A DNA stretch of 64,000 nucleotides from Variovorax gossypii (GTDB taxonomy: Bacteria; Pseudomonadota; Gammaproteobacteria; Burkholderiales; Burkholderiaceae_C): assembly GCF_003965815.1 (NCBI RefSeq), contig NZ_RXOE01000002.1, positions 1,178,001-1,242,000 on the forward strand. Direction: 5' to 3'. Below, in pieces: positions 17,894-27,029 of the stretch. The position numbers were made by a program, and so were the translations under genes. The notes under the pieces were generated by a model. It was not told the DNA's origin. It did no database searches and worked only from the letters and a program-made list of their open reading frames with translations. Each line of letters begins with the position of its first letter. The stretch's first letter is position 1.

Positions 17894-19513
17894 ATGATCA
17901 AGAAATTCATCGACAAGCTGCTCGGCAAGGGTGCCGGCGGCACGCAGGGCAAGAGCCGTTTCGGCAAGCGCCAGGAGGTGCCGGCCGAAGTCCACGGGAT
18001 CGATCCGGCCCTGGTCGACGAACGTGCGAAGAACGTGGTCACCACGCTGCAGCAGGCCGGCTACGAGGCCTACGTGGTGGGCGGCGCGGTGCGCGACCTG
18101 CTGCTGGGCCTGCGCCCCAAGGACTTCGACGTGGCCACCAACGCCACGCCGGAGCAGGTGAAGTCGCTGTTCCGCCGCGCCTTCATCATCGGGCGGCGCT
18201 TCCGCATCGTGCACGTGGTGTACGGCCGCGGGCGCGAGCACGAGGTGATCGAGGTCTCGACCTTCCGCGCCTACATGGACAATGCCGCGGCCGAGCAGGT
18301 GGCGGGCAACGAGCGCACCAGCAAGGGCGAGCTCGCGAGCATGAAGCACGCGGTGGACGCCAGCGGCCGCGTGCTGCGCGACAACGTCTGGGGCCCGCAG
18401 GAAGAAGACGCCGCCCGTCGCGACTTCACCGTGAACGCTATGTACTACGACCCGGCCAACCAGGTCGTCGTGGACTATCACAACGGCATCAAGGACGCCC
18501 AGAAGCTCACGCTGCGCATGATCGGCGACCCGGCCACGCGCTACCGCGAAGACCCGGTGCGCATCATCCGGGCCATCCGCTTCTCGGCCAAGCTCGCTGC
18601 GCTGGGCTTCAAGCTCGAGGCAAAGACGGCCGCTCCGCTGGTCGAGTCGACCAAGCTGCTGGCCGACGTGCCGCAGAGCCGCCTGTTCGACGAGATGCTC
18701 AAGCTGCTGCAGACCGGCCATGCCATCGCGACGGTCGAGCAGCTGAAGAAGCTCGGCCTCGCCCGCGGCATCTATCCGCTGCTCGACGTGGTGGTGGAGC
18801 GCGCCGACCAGCCTTTCGTGAAGGCCGCCCTGCAGGACACCGACCGCCGCGTGAGCGAGGGCAAGCCCGTGGCGCCCAGCTTCCTTCTGGCCTGCGTGCT
18901 GTGGGCCGACGTGCGCGACGGCTGGGCCCAGCGCCAGGAAGGCCGCAACGGCCAGCGCCCGCAGCCGCCGTTCCCGGCGCTGCAGGATGCCATCGACGAC
19001 GTGTTCAACGCCCGCATCGGCGACGTGTCGGGTCGCGGAAAGCTAGCCGCCGACATGCGCGAGATCTGGATGATGCAGCCGCGCTTCGACAAGCGCACCG
19101 GCTCCACGCCCTACAGCCTGGTCGAGCAGGCGCGTTTCCGCGCGGCCTTCGACTTCATGCGCCTGCGCGCCGACGTGGGCGAGGTGGGCGAGGCCATCGC
19201 CGAGTGGTGGCAGGAGTTCAGCACCTCCGACGACGCCCGCCGTACCGACCTGCTGGAGCAGGTGCGCGAGGAGCAGAAGGTGCGCCAGCGCGTGCGGGTG
19301 CGCGAGACGCCCCAGTCCCCGAAGCCGCCGAAGCCCCATGGGGAGCCGGCAGGGCGCCGCGCCGCGGATCCGGGCCGGAACGACGATGTCGAGGTCGAAA
19401 CCCTGGCTGTGCCTCCAGACGGCGAAGCCATGGCGCCGCGCAAGCGCCGGCGCCGCCGCAAGCCGCGTCCAGGAGGCGGTGGTGAGGGCGGCGGGAGCGC
19501 CGCAGACGCATGA
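17894..19513 (+). CDS. pcnB: Poly(A) polymerase I
   Basis: Class II nucleotidyltransferase that adds 3' poly(A) tails to RNA and promotes its decay. It has 539 aa, longer than many homologues. The head domain carries VVGGAVRDLLLG (near residues 61-72) and the catalytic DFDVAT. RNA-binding helical domains follow. The last 80 residues form a basic, proline/glycine-rich tail ending in KRRRRRKPRPGGGGEGG, probably disordered and RNA-binding. The head also distinguishes it from CCA-adding enzymes by the long C-terminus. The stop overlaps folK by 4 bp. Confidence 0.92.
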   Translation: MIKKFIDKLLGKGAGGTQGKSRFGKRQEVPAEVHGIDPALVDERAKNVVTTLQQAGYEAYVVGGAVRDLLLGLRPKDFDVATNATPEQVKSLFRRAFIIGRRFRIVHVVYGRGREHEVIEVSTFRAYMDNAAAEQVAGNERTSKGELASMKHAVDASGRVLRDNVWGPQEEDAARRDFTVNAMYYDPANQVVVDYHNGIKDAQKLTLRMIGDPATRYREDPVRIIRAIRFSAKLAALGFKLEAKTAAPLVESTKLLADVPQSRLFDEMLKLLQTGHAIATVEQLKKLGLARGIYPLLDVVVERADQPFVKAALQDTDRRVSEGKPVAPSFLLACVLWADVRDGWAQRQEGRNGQRPQPPFPALQDAIDDVFNARIGDVSGRGKLAADMREIWMMQPRFDKRTGSTPYSLVEQARFRAAFDFMRLRADVGEVGEAIAEWWQEFSTSDDARRTDLLEQVREEQKVRQRVRVRETPQSPKPPKPHGEPAGRRAADPGRNDDVEVETLAVPPDGEAMAPRKRRRRRKPRPGGGGEGGGSAADA

Positions 19514-20121
19514 ACAAGCCTGATCGGCCCAAGGGCGACGGCAGGAAGAGCGGCCCGCGGCCCGCTCCGGCAGGCAAGCGCGCGGCACCCGCGAAGCGGG
19601 CCCAGGCCCGGCCTTCCGGAGGCGGCCAGGCCATGCGCCGTTCGAAGGAGGACTACCCGACCGTGCAGGCCTTCGTCGCCATCGGCGCCAACCTGGGCGA
19701 CGCCCAGGCGGCGGTGAAGGCGGCCATGGACGCCATCGGCACCATCGAGCGCACCGTGGTCACCGCGCGTTCGTCGCTCTACCGCAGCGCGCCCGTCGAA
19801 TCTTCGGGGCCCGACTACATCAATGCCGTCGTGGCGGTGCGGACCGGCCTGACCGCGGAGGCTTTTCTTTCCGAGCTGCAGCTGCTCGAGGACCAGGCCG
19901 GGCGCGAGCGGCCTTTTCCCAACGCACCGCGCACGCTCGATCTCGACCTGCTGATGCACGGCAACACGGTCAAGGACACGCCGAAGCTGAGCCTGCCGCA
20001 CCCCCGCATGCGGGAGAGGGCCTTCGTGCTCAAGCCGCTGGCCGAGATCGCTCCCGACAAGGTGCCGCGCGCGGCGCTGGCGCGGGTTTCAGGCCAGGTC
20101 ATCGAACGCATCCGCGGCTGA
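19510..20121 (+). CDS. folK: 2-amino-4-hydroxy-6-hydroxymethyldihydropteridine pyrophosphokinase
   Basis: HPPK of folate synthesis; it transfers pyrophosphate from ATP to the pterin. The 203-aa protein has a core from about residue 53 (FVAIGANLGD), with RSSLYRSAPV, the catalytic RPFPNAPRTLDLDLL segment and LPHPRMRERAFVL. The first 45 residues are an unusual Lys/Arg/Pro-rich extension. An internal ATG at 19633 would yield a normal-length enzyme. The long start is supported by the ATGA overlap with pcnB. Confidence 0.92.
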   Translation: MNKPDRPKGDGRKSGPRPAPAGKRAAPAKRAQARPSGGGQAMRRSKEDYPTVQAFVAIGANLGDAQAAVKAAMDAIGTIERTVVTARSSLYRSAPVESSGPDYINAVVAVRTGLTAEAFLSELQLLEDQAGRERPFPNAPRTLDLDLLMHGNTVKDTPKLSLPHPRMRERAFVLKPLAEIAPDKVPRAALARVSGQVIERIRG

Positions 20122-20137
20122 CCGGCGGCGGGGCGGG

Positions 20138-20159
20138 AGCCGGGCCCGCCGGCCCGGCT
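20138..20159 (+). terminator. GC hairpin after folK
   Basis: AGCCGGGCC (20138-20146) pairs with GGCCCGGCT (20151-20159) around CGCC. The stem is strong but no T-run follows, so it may be a weak terminator or an RNA-stabilising 3' end between folK and the phosphate genes. Confidence 0.4.
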
Positions 20160-20246
20160 TCGCCCTCCCATTACACTTGCACGGTTTTTCATCACCCTGT
20201 CACGCGGATGTGGCAGGCAAGTTCCGAGATCCCAGGAGAGCGCCAC

Positions 20247-20891
20247 ATGTTCGGCAAGCTGCTGCCCCGCGAGGGGAATTTTTTTGAGATGTTCAACCAG
20301 CACGCCGAGCGCATCGTCGAGGCGGCGCGGGCGTTCGAGCAACTGGTGACCAATTACAGCGACGTGCACCTGCGCGAGCAGTACAACCGCGACGTCGACA
20401 ACGCCGAGCGCGCTGCCGACCGCGTGACGCACGACGTCAACCGGCTGATCCACAAGACCTTCATCACGCCCATCGATCGCGAGCAGATCCACAAGCTCAT
20501 CAACACAATGGACGACGTGGCCGACCTGATCCAGGACTCGGCCGAGACCATGGCGCTGTACGACGTGCGCCATATGACCGACGAGATCGTGCGCCTCACC
20601 TCGCTGAGCGTGAAGTGCTGCGACCGCCTGAAGGACGCCGTCAAGTTCCTGGGCCGTATCGCCGACCCGGCCGTGGCCGAGGCCACGCTGAAGACCTGCG
20701 AGGAAATCGACCGCCTCGAGTCCGACGCCGACCGCGTGATGCGCAGCGCCATGAGCAAGCTGTTCCGCGAGGAGCCCGACGTGCGCGAGGTGATCAAGCT
20801 CAAGGCGATCTACGAGCTGCTCGAGACGATCACCGACAAGTGCGAGGACGTGGCCAACGTGATCGAGGGCATCGTCCTCGAGAATTCGTAA
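20247..20891 (+). CDS. DUF47 family phosphate-transport accessory protein
   Basis: A 214-aa all-helical PhoU-like protein starting MFGKLLPREGNFFEMFNQHA, the standard opening of DUF47 (Pit accessory) proteins. It carries conserved acidic metal-binding helices (EQYNRDVDNAERAADRV; EEIDRLESDADRV). It is thought to modulate Pit-type transporters. AGGAG lies 7 bases before the ATG at 20247. The pit gene follows after 14 bp. Confidence 0.9.
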   Translation: MFGKLLPREGNFFEMFNQHAERIVEAARAFEQLVTNYSDVHLREQYNRDVDNAERAADRVTHDVNRLIHKTFITPIDREQIHKLINTMDDVADLIQDSAETMALYDVRHMTDEIVRLTSLSVKCCDRLKDAVKFLGRIADPAVAEATLKTCEEIDRLESDADRVMRSAMSKLFREEPDVREVIKLKAIYELLETITDKCEDVANVIEGIVLENS

Positions 20892-20905
20892 GCGGGCAGC
20901 GACCG

Positions 20906-21916
20906 ATGGCAACGGTTCAGGTCGCCCTCTGGGTGGTTGTGGTGCTGGTCGCTCTGGCGATCCTGTTCGACTTCATGAACGGATTCCACGACGCCGCCAA
21001 TTCGATCGCGACGGTGGTGTCCACCGGGGTTCTCAGGCCGGGGCAGGCCGTGGTCTTCGCGGCCTTCTTCAACCTGATCGCGATCTTCATCTTTCATCTG
21101 AGCGTGGCCGCCACGGTGGGCAAGGGCATCGCCCAGCCCGGGGTGGTCGATGTGCACGTGGTGTTCGGCGCTCTCGTGGGCGCCATCAGCTGGAACCTCG
21201 TGACCTGGTACTACGGCATCCCGAGCAGTTCGTCGCACGCGCTGATCGGCGGCATCGTGGGCGCAGTGATCGCCAAGACCGGCACCAGCGGGCTCGTGGC
21301 CTCGGGCATCTGGAAGACGGTGGCCTTCATCTTCGTCTCGCCGGTGCTGGGCTTCCTGCTCGGGTCGCTGATGATGGTCCTGGTGGCCTGGGGCTTCCGC
21401 CGCGCCACGCCCTCGCGCGTGGACCGCTGGTTCCGCCGGCTGCAGCTGGTCTCGGCCGGCGCCTACAGCCTGGGCCACGGCGGCAACGACGCGCAGAAGA
21501 CCATCGGCATCATCTGGATGCTGCTGATCGCGACGGGTTACGCCTCCTCCAGCGACGCGACGCCCCCGAACTGGGTCATCGTGAGCTGCTACGCCGCGAT
21601 CGCGCTGGGCACCATGTTCGGCGGCTGGCGCATCGTGAAGACGATGGGCCAGAAGATCACCAAGCTCAAGCCCGTGGGCGGTTTCTGCGCCGAAACGGGC
21701 GGCGCGCTGACGCTGTTCCTGGCCACCGCGCTGGGCATTCCGGTGTCGACCACGCACACCATCACCGGCGCCATCGTCGGCGTCGGCTCCGCGCAGCGCG
21801 CGAGCGCGGTGCGCTGGGGCGTGGCGGGGAACATCGTGTGGGCCTGGATCTTCACGATTCCGGCTTCGGCGTTCGTGGCGGCGATTGCTTATTGGGTTAG
21901 CTGGCAGATCTTCTGA
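20906..21916 (+). CDS. pit: Inorganic phosphate transporter, PiT family
   Basis: A 336-aa polytopic membrane protein that carries metal-phosphate with protons. The duplicated PiT signatures are present: FMNGFHDAANSIATVV near residues 23-38 and SLGHGGNDAQKTIGI in the second half, plus GIPVSTTHTITGAIVG. It is co-transcribed with the DUF47 accessory gene. Homologues with this pairing are usually low-affinity constitutive phosphate importers. Confidence 0.92.
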   Translation: MATVQVALWVVVVLVALAILFDFMNGFHDAANSIATVVSTGVLRPGQAVVFAAFFNLIAIFIFHLSVAATVGKGIAQPGVVDVHVVFGALVGAISWNLVTWYYGIPSSSSHALIGGIVGAVIAKTGTSGLVASGIWKTVAFIFVSPVLGFLLGSLMMVLVAWGFRRATPSRVDRWFRRLQLVSAGAYSLGHGGNDAQKTIGIIWMLLIATGYASSSDATPPNWVIVSCYAAIALGTMFGGWRIVKTMGQKITKLKPVGGFCAETGGALTLFLATALGIPVSTTHTITGAIVGVGSAQRASAVRWGVAGNIVWAWIFTIPASAFVAAIAYWVSWQIF

Positions 21917-22010
21917 GCCGGCTTTCGTGTCCGGGGCGGCGCCTGAATCGGCGATGGCATACTGCAACAAATTGTCAGTTTCCGAGCCGATTCATTCGTG
22001 AGGCGACCGC

Positions 22011-22967
22011 ATGCGCCATCTTGTGCCCGAGAAATCAACAACCGGAATCGCGTGCGCGGTAGAGCGTTACTCGTTCTTCCACGAGACCGTGCACCTCACC
22101 GGCCATGCGCTGGGAGACCAGGACGACGTGGCGAGCGTGGCGCTGGTGCTCGGTGATGGCCGGACTTTCCCGATCGCGCAACACCGGCTGCCGAGCCCGG
22201 ACCTGACACGGCGCTACGGCCAACGCGCCAGCGCATGCCGTTTCGACGAGCTGCTGCGGGTCGGGGCGGACACCCAGTCCCTGTGGCCCGCATCGGTGGT
22301 GCTCACCCTGGCCGACGGCCGGACGCACACTGCGTCGATCGATCCCGTCGTCGAGGAGCCCTCCCTCGCACTGATGCAGCGCTTCTTCGGAATGCTCGCT
22401 CAGAGGCCGACGGGCCACATGCTGGAGATCGGGTCGCGCATGCGGACGGGCGCGCTCTACACGGGCCACCTTCCGCCAGGCTGGCGGTACACGGGGCTCG
22501 ACGTGATGGAGGGCCCGAACGTCGACGTGGTCGGCGACGCTCATCAGCTCAGCCGGCTGCTGCCGCTGCAGGAGTTCGATGCCGCCATGTCCTTCGTGGT
22601 CTTCGAACATCTGCTGATGCCCTGGAAGGTGGTGCTCGAGATGAACCGTGTCATGCGCGTCGGCGGGCTCGGCCTGGTAATGGCGCCGCAGACCTGGCCG
22701 CTGCACGAGGAGCCGTGCGACTACTTCCGTTTCTCCAGGCATGCATGGAAGGCGCTGTTCAACCGCGCGACCGGCTTCGAGATCATCGAGGCGGTGCATG
22801 GAACCATGGCGTACGTGGTGCCGCACAACTTCTCGCCGGGGGCCAACTTCGGCGAGCTTCACACCGTGGCGCTGATGTCCTGCGTGCTCTTTCGAAAGGT
22901 CGGCGAGACCACGCTCGACTGGCCGGTCGAGATGGACGAGATCGCCGAGGACGTCTACCCCTTCTGA
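22011..22967 (+). CDS. SAM-dependent methyltransferase of a surface-glycan island
   Basis: A 318-aa protein. A variable N-terminal 110 residues precede a class I methyltransferase domain: motif I MLEIGSRMRTGAL near residues 139-151, YTGLDV, and FVVFEHLLMPW. The segment PLHEEPCDYFRFS is typical of type-11 methyltransferases in O-antigen and capsule loci. The target is unknown. It overlaps the convergent tandem methyltransferase gene by 13 bp. With the RgpF-like gene at 24703 it forms an accessory island between core genes. Confidence 0.78.
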   Translation: MRHLVPEKSTTGIACAVERYSFFHETVHLTGHALGDQDDVASVALVLGDGRTFPIAQHRLPSPDLTRRYGQRASACRFDELLRVGADTQSLWPASVVLTLADGRTHTASIDPVVEEPSLALMQRFFGMLAQRPTGHMLEIGSRMRTGALYTGHLPPGWRYTGLDVMEGPNVDVVGDAHQLSRLLPLQEFDAAMSFVVFEHLLMPWKVVLEMNRVMRVGGLGLVMAPQTWPLHEEPCDYFRFSRHAWKALFNRATGFEIIEAVHGTMAYVVPHNFSPGANFGELHTVALMSCVLFRKVGETTLDWPVEMDEIAEDVYPF

Positions 22968-24589
22968 ATCGCCGTCCGGCGCGCCAGGATCGACAGCGCC
23001 GGTCCAGCCGGGTGGCCGGCTTCCTCGTGCTGGATGTCGATGCGGTCGAAGCCCAGCATGCCGAGCGCGAGAAGCAGGTCTTCGCGCTCCATCCACAGCG
23101 GCTCGGCCGCAGCGCTGCCGCAGAAGCGAACGTCGGTGACGGGGCCGTAGGGGCGTCGGTGCAGCCGAACCGTCTCGTCGCGCCAGCGTTTCTCGAGCGT
23201 GCCGGTGATCGCGGCACGACGCGGATCGTCGACCGGCATGGCCGTGGCGTCGACGACGTGCGTCCACAGGAACAGCGTGTCGGTCCGGGCGGCCAGCAAC
23301 TCGAGTAGCCGCAGCGGATCGGCCATGTGATAGAGCACGCCGCTGGCCACGATCAGCGGCCACCGGCGCGCGTCGGATTCGAGAAAGGCGCAGAAATCGC
23401 CGAGCAGGAAGCGCGCGTCGCGCAGCCCCATGACTTCCTTGGCGACCAGGCAGCGCAGGTAGGCGTCCTTGTTGGCCTCGATCGCCAGCACCGATCGGGC
23501 GCCGGCGTCGAGCAGGAAGCCCGTGTGACTTGCCTCGAGCGGTCCGAGCTCAAGCACGTCGAGGCCCTTCACGCCATCGGTCATCTCCACCAGCCATTTC
23601 AGGCGGATGTCGTCGTGCAGCACCACGTTGCCGGCCTGCAGCCTCGAGTCGGCTGGAAACGCCGAAACCCATCTGCCCTTGAACAGGTCCACGGCATGCT
23701 GCGGATGGGGCGTCTCGTTGACGTAGCCGAGTTCCACGTCGATGGTCGCGGAGGGCGTGACCGCAGGTGCTGCCGCATGCACCCCGCCGCGCGCCGCTTC
23801 CAGGATGGCTTCGCGCGCCAGCGCGCTGCGCTCGGGGATCGGTCCGGCGCCGCCGCGTGACAGCGTGATCATGAATTCGCAGCCCACGCTCTCGTGGAAG
23901 AAAGCCTCGCCCATCGAGATCAAACCCATGGTGCGCAGGTCGGCAAGGATCAGCCGCATGCTCGCGGGCGTGAACACCCAGGCATGGCAGTCGACGTAGT
24001 CGGAGCCCTTGTTCACGGCGTTCGCATAGCCAGCGAGCGGCGTGCTGGCGAAGGCGATGTGGCCGCCGCCGCTGTCGCCCCAGACCTGCACGCCGTCGCG
24101 TGCCGCATTGGAGGCGTAGTGGTCGTACAGCGCGCCGGCGTCATGGCGGCGCTGTTCGCTCAGGTAGGCCCGCAGCAGCTGTCCGGTCGTGCTGACCGGG
24201 CGCAGGTAGTCGAAGGTGAACCGGCGATCGGGAATCAGCAGCACCAGGCGGCCCTTTTCGCCGAGCGCGCGTTCGCAGCGCTGCAGGAAATGGATCGGGT
24301 CGGGCAGATGCTCGAAGACGTGGCTGGCGAGGATGAAGTCGAAAGAGTCGCCTTCCTCGAGCAACTGCGTGAACTCCCCGCCATCGTCGATGGCGTCGAC
24401 CGGCTCGATCCTGCGGGTATCGACGCCCATGGCCCCGTACTTGGCGCGCAGCTGGTCCTGGTCGGCATGGTCGATCACGAACACGTCGTAGCCCTCCGAC
24501 TTGGGAAGGATCGGCGCATAGGAAGCGCCGATCTCGATGCCCTTGTCTGTCTTGGACGTGGTCTGACGGATGTGGCTGCGGAAATCCAT
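22955..24589 (-). CDS. Tandem double SAM-dependent methyltransferase
   Basis: A 544-aa protein with two class I methyltransferase modules. The first (about residues 1-240) has GIEIGASYAPILPKS and FILASHVFEHLPDP. The second (about 310-540) has VLELGPLEASHTGFLLDAGA and IVASGVLYHMADP. The two are not close copies, so this is a fusion rather than a recent duplication. Such proteins occur beside rhamnan-synthesis (RgpF) genes, which suggests methylation of surface glycans. It converges on the methyltransferase gene at 22011. Confidence 0.78.
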   Translation of the reverse strand: MDFRSHIRQTTSKTDKGIEIGASYAPILPKSEGYDVFVIDHADQDQLRAKYGAMGVDTRRIEPVDAIDDGGEFTQLLEEGDSFDFILASHVFEHLPDPIHFLQRCERALGEKGRLVLLIPDRRFTFDYLRPVSTTGQLLRAYLSEQRRHDAGALYDHYASNAARDGVQVWGDSGGGHIAFASTPLAGYANAVNKGSDYVDCHAWVFTPASMRLILADLRTMGLISMGEAFFHESVGCEFMITLSRGGAGPIPERSALAREAILEAARGGVHAAAPAVTPSATIDVELGYVNETPHPQHAVDLFKGRWVSAFPADSRLQAGNVVLHDDIRLKWLVEMTDGVKGLDVLELGPLEASHTGFLLDAGARSVLAIEANKDAYLRCLVAKEVMGLRDARFLLGDFCAFLESDARRWPLIVASGVLYHMADPLRLLELLAARTDTLFLWTHVVDATAMPVDDPRRAAITGTLEKRWRDETVRLHRRPYGPVTDVRFCGSAAAEPLWMEREDLLLALGMLGFDRIDIQHEEAGHPAGPALSILARRTAIQKG

Positions 24590-24653
24590 GGGGCGACTTG
24601 TCTGGAATAGGGCACCGGATCGGGAGGAACAGCTCGCGCCCCGGCAGCAGGGC

Positions 24654-24659
24654 TATAAA
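24654..24659 (+). promoter_or_regulatory. -10 box before the RgpF-like gene
   Basis: TATAAA lies in a locally AT-richer stretch 44 bases upstream of the start codon. The -35 region is weak. Confidence 0.35.
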
Positions 24660-24702
24660 CTGTGAAACAAATATTAACCGAGGATTACCGAAAGGGGATT
24701 CC

Positions 24703-26019
24703 ATGAGGGGACTGCTCAGGATGCTTCGTGCGATGGCGACCCGCCTCGCGTACCACTCCTACTGCACGGCGACCAAGATCCGCCAGTGGCCCCTGATCCT
24801 CCGCGAGCGCCGGCCGGCTTTTCTTTCGGACGAGTCGCAGCGACCGGCCCGGGGCGACGTCTATGCCATCGTCGTCAAGTACGCCAAGTTCGGCCTGGCG
24901 CTCGACTTCCTCGATCTGCTGCAGTCGCTGGAGGCTGGCGGAGTCAATGCCATCGTGGTGTGCAACGGCAAGCTCGATGCGGCCTCCCACGCATTGCTGC
25001 TGCGCAGCGCGCACCGGGTGCTGGTCCGCAGGAACGTGGGCCGGGACATGGGGGCTTACAGGGCGGCCACCCTGTACCTCGGCGAGCAGGGTTTGGAGCC
25101 CGGGCGGATGCTCTACCTGAACGACAGCATCTTCTTCCTCAAGAGCAAGGAGCTCGACGACCTGGTCGAAGCGCTGTGCCAGAGGCGATTCGATGTGACC
25201 GGTGCTTTCGAGAACCATGAGAAATCGCACCATGTCGGCTCCTATGCGCTGGCGATGTCGGGCAAGGTCTTCTCGGATCCTGACATCCAGCGGTTCTGGC
25301 AGCGCTACCGCCCCTATGACCTGCGACCCCATGCGATCCTGCATGGCGAGGTTGCCCTGTCCGCCTGCCTCAAGCAGGGCGGCTACAGCATCGACGTCAT
25401 CTACGGCGCCGAGAAGCTGGTGCACCAGCTGAATGCGCTCGATCTCCGGGGGCTGATCGCCCTGACCCAGGTCATGCGGCCGGCATTCAGGCTGCAGCCG
25501 CTGGACGGGCTGATGGCGCAGTCGATGGCTGCGCTACGGCTGGTCGAGCCGTTGTCGGTTTCCAGCCAGGCCAGGCCGGCCGCGGCTACTGCAGCGGTCG
25601 AGCCCGTCGCCCCCGTTCTCACTGCGTCGGGCACGCCGACGCTGGCCAGCTACCGGGCGAGGCGGGCACAGCTGGCCCAGCAGGCGCCACCGCCTCCCCC
25701 GGCTCCCGTCGATGACCAGTCGTTCAAGGTGGCGGAGGCGCTGGCGCGCCGCGCGCTGGTCGACCGGATCATGATGGAGGTGACGCAGGGCAGCCAGATC
25801 CACCTCGGCTTCGGGCTCTTCCGCACGCTGATGCGTTGCCCGATCGTCAAGAAGGACTTGATCGCGCGCGACATCTATTTCGAGCACGACTGCGAAATGA
25901 TCCTGCAGGACGTTGAAAGCGAAATGCGCTCGATGATCGTGCGCGAGATGGTGAACCGGGGGCGGCCGATATTCGCGCAGGGGCGCCTGCGGTTCCTGCT
26001 CGACCACGGCCTGGTGTAG
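24703..26019 (+). CDS. RgpF-like rhamnan/polysaccharide synthesis protein
   Basis: A 438-aa protein whose residues 45-290 match rhamnan synthesis protein F: YAIVVKYAKFG, LVRRNVGRDMGAYRAA, LYLNDSIFFL and GAFENHEKSHHVGSYAL. RgpF-type proteins act as glycosyltransferases in rhamnose-containing polysaccharides. A proline/alanine-rich linker (near 325-350) leads to a C-terminal helical domain of about 85 residues without an identified family. AAAGGGG 6 bases upstream supports the ATG at 24703. The neighbouring methyltransferases suggest a methylated surface glycan. Confidence 0.75.
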   Translation: MRGLLRMLRAMATRLAYHSYCTATKIRQWPLILRERRPAFLSDESQRPARGDVYAIVVKYAKFGLALDFLDLLQSLEAGGVNAIVVCNGKLDAASHALLLRSAHRVLVRRNVGRDMGAYRAATLYLGEQGLEPGRMLYLNDSIFFLKSKELDDLVEALCQRRFDVTGAFENHEKSHHVGSYALAMSGKVFSDPDIQRFWQRYRPYDLRPHAILHGEVALSACLKQGGYSIDVIYGAEKLVHQLNALDLRGLIALTQVMRPAFRLQPLDGLMAQSMAALRLVEPLSVSSQARPAAATAAVEPVAPVLTASGTPTLASYRARRAQLAQQAPPPPPAPVDDQSFKVAEALARRALVDRIMMEVTQGSQIHLGFGLFRTLMRCPIVKKDLIARDIYFEHDCEMILQDVESEMRSMIVREMVNRGRPIFAQGRLRFLLDHGLV

Positions 26020-26030
26020 GCCGCGCCGCG

Positions 26031-26477
26031 CTACTGGGAGATCTTCCGCCCCTCTTCGATCTGGTGCTCGAAGTACCGCTGGAAGCTGAACACGATGCTG
26101 GCCATCAGGATCGTGCTGCCGAAGAAGAGGGCCAGCACGACGGCGCCGATGGTGAACCAGTTGGTGCGGCCGGGTTCGGCGTCGGCCGGTGCGCTGGCGT
26201 TGAAGCGGGCGTTCCACTTCTCGGGCGTCATGAGGCCGTAGACGATGGCCATCAGCGCGCAGCCTGCGATGGTGAAGCCCAGCAGGGGAATCAGCGCCCA
26301 ACTCAGGCCGTCGTCCACGCCGTACATGCGCACGCGCTCGATGCCGTAGACGCCCAGTGCCGTGGGAATGGGCAGCAGCCAACCGAGCCAGTCGCCCATG
26401 CCGCGCAGATAGAAGCGATGCAGCCCGAGCGGGCCTCCGAGGAGGGAGAGCCAGGCGGCGAAGGTCTTGTTTTTCAT
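26031..26477 (-). CDS. TM2-domain membrane protein
   Basis: A 148-aa protein starting MKNKTFAAWLSLLGGPLGLHRFYLRG, a TM2-type motif (G-hydrophobic-G-hydrophobic-HRFY). Four hydrophobic segments lie near residues 5-20, 28-45, 60-82 and 108-132. The function is unknown. Its ATG overlaps the stop of the GNAT gene by 4 bp, so both are translated from one mRNA. It converges on the RgpF-like gene. Confidence 0.78.
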   Translation of the reverse strand: MKNKTFAAWLSLLGGPLGLHRFYLRGMGDWLGWLLPIPTALGVYGIERVRMYGVDDGLSWALIPLLGFTIAGCALMAIVYGLMTPEKWNARFNASAPADAEPGRTNWFTIGAVVLALFFGSTILMASIVFSFQRYFEHQIEEGRKISQ

Positions 26478-26998
26478 TCGGGTCTGGTGGTGCTGCCTTC
26501 GCCGAGCACCTTTTCCATCAATACGACGTCACGCCATTCGCCGAACTTCCAGCCGCAGTCCTTCAGCACGCCGACGTGCGTGAAGCCCTGGCTGCGATGC
26601 ACGCCGATGGAGCCTGCGTTGGCCGAGTCGCCGATCACCGCGATCAGCTTGCGCACGCCTGCCGCCTCGGCTGCCTGCGACAGCGCTGCCAGCAGCTTGG
26701 TGCCGAGACCCTTGCCGCGTGCTGACTCCGACACGTAGATCGAGTCTTCGGCCGAGAAACGGTAGGCTGGGCGCGGCTTGAACCAGTTGCAGTAGGCAAA
26801 ACCCAACACTTTTCCGTCTTCCTCTGCGACCACGTACGGCAGGTTTTTAGCCAGCACGTCGGCGCGGCGCGATGTCATGTCGGCAGGGGAAGGAGGCTCC
26901 GTCTCGAAGGTGCCCGTGCCGTGCAGCACGTGGTGGGCATAGATGGCGGTGATGGCTGCGATGTCTTCTTCGCGGCTGGGGCGGATGGCAAGGGGCAT
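26474..26998 (-). CDS. GNAT family N-acetyltransferase (phosphinothricin-acetyltransferase-like)
   Basis: A 174-aa acetyl-CoA-dependent acyltransferase. The start IRPSREEDIAAITAIYAHHV and the FETEPPS segment resemble the PAT/Bar-type subgroup; the acetyl-CoA loop is ARGKGLGTKLLAAL near residues 96-109. It probably acetylates a small amine such as an amino-acid analogue. I start at the ATG at 26998; upstream in-frame codons run into the rpsP promoter region. Confidence 0.85.
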   Translation of the reverse strand: MPLAIRPSREEDIAAITAIYAHHVLHGTGTFETEPPSPADMTSRRADVLAKNLPYVVAEEDGKVLGFAYCNWFKPRPAYRFSAEDSIYVSESARGKGLGTKLLAALSQAAEAAGVRKLIAVIGDSANAGSIGVHRSQGFTHVGVLKDCGWKFGEWRDVVLMEKVLGEGSTTRPE

Positions 26999-27029
26999 GC
27001 GGATGGAAACGGCTGGCGCAGGGCCGGAA

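Noticed and set aside
22011..26019. The methyltransferase-RgpF region as a prophage or transposon
   Set aside because: No integrase, transposase, tRNA-derived attachment site or terminal repeats are visible.
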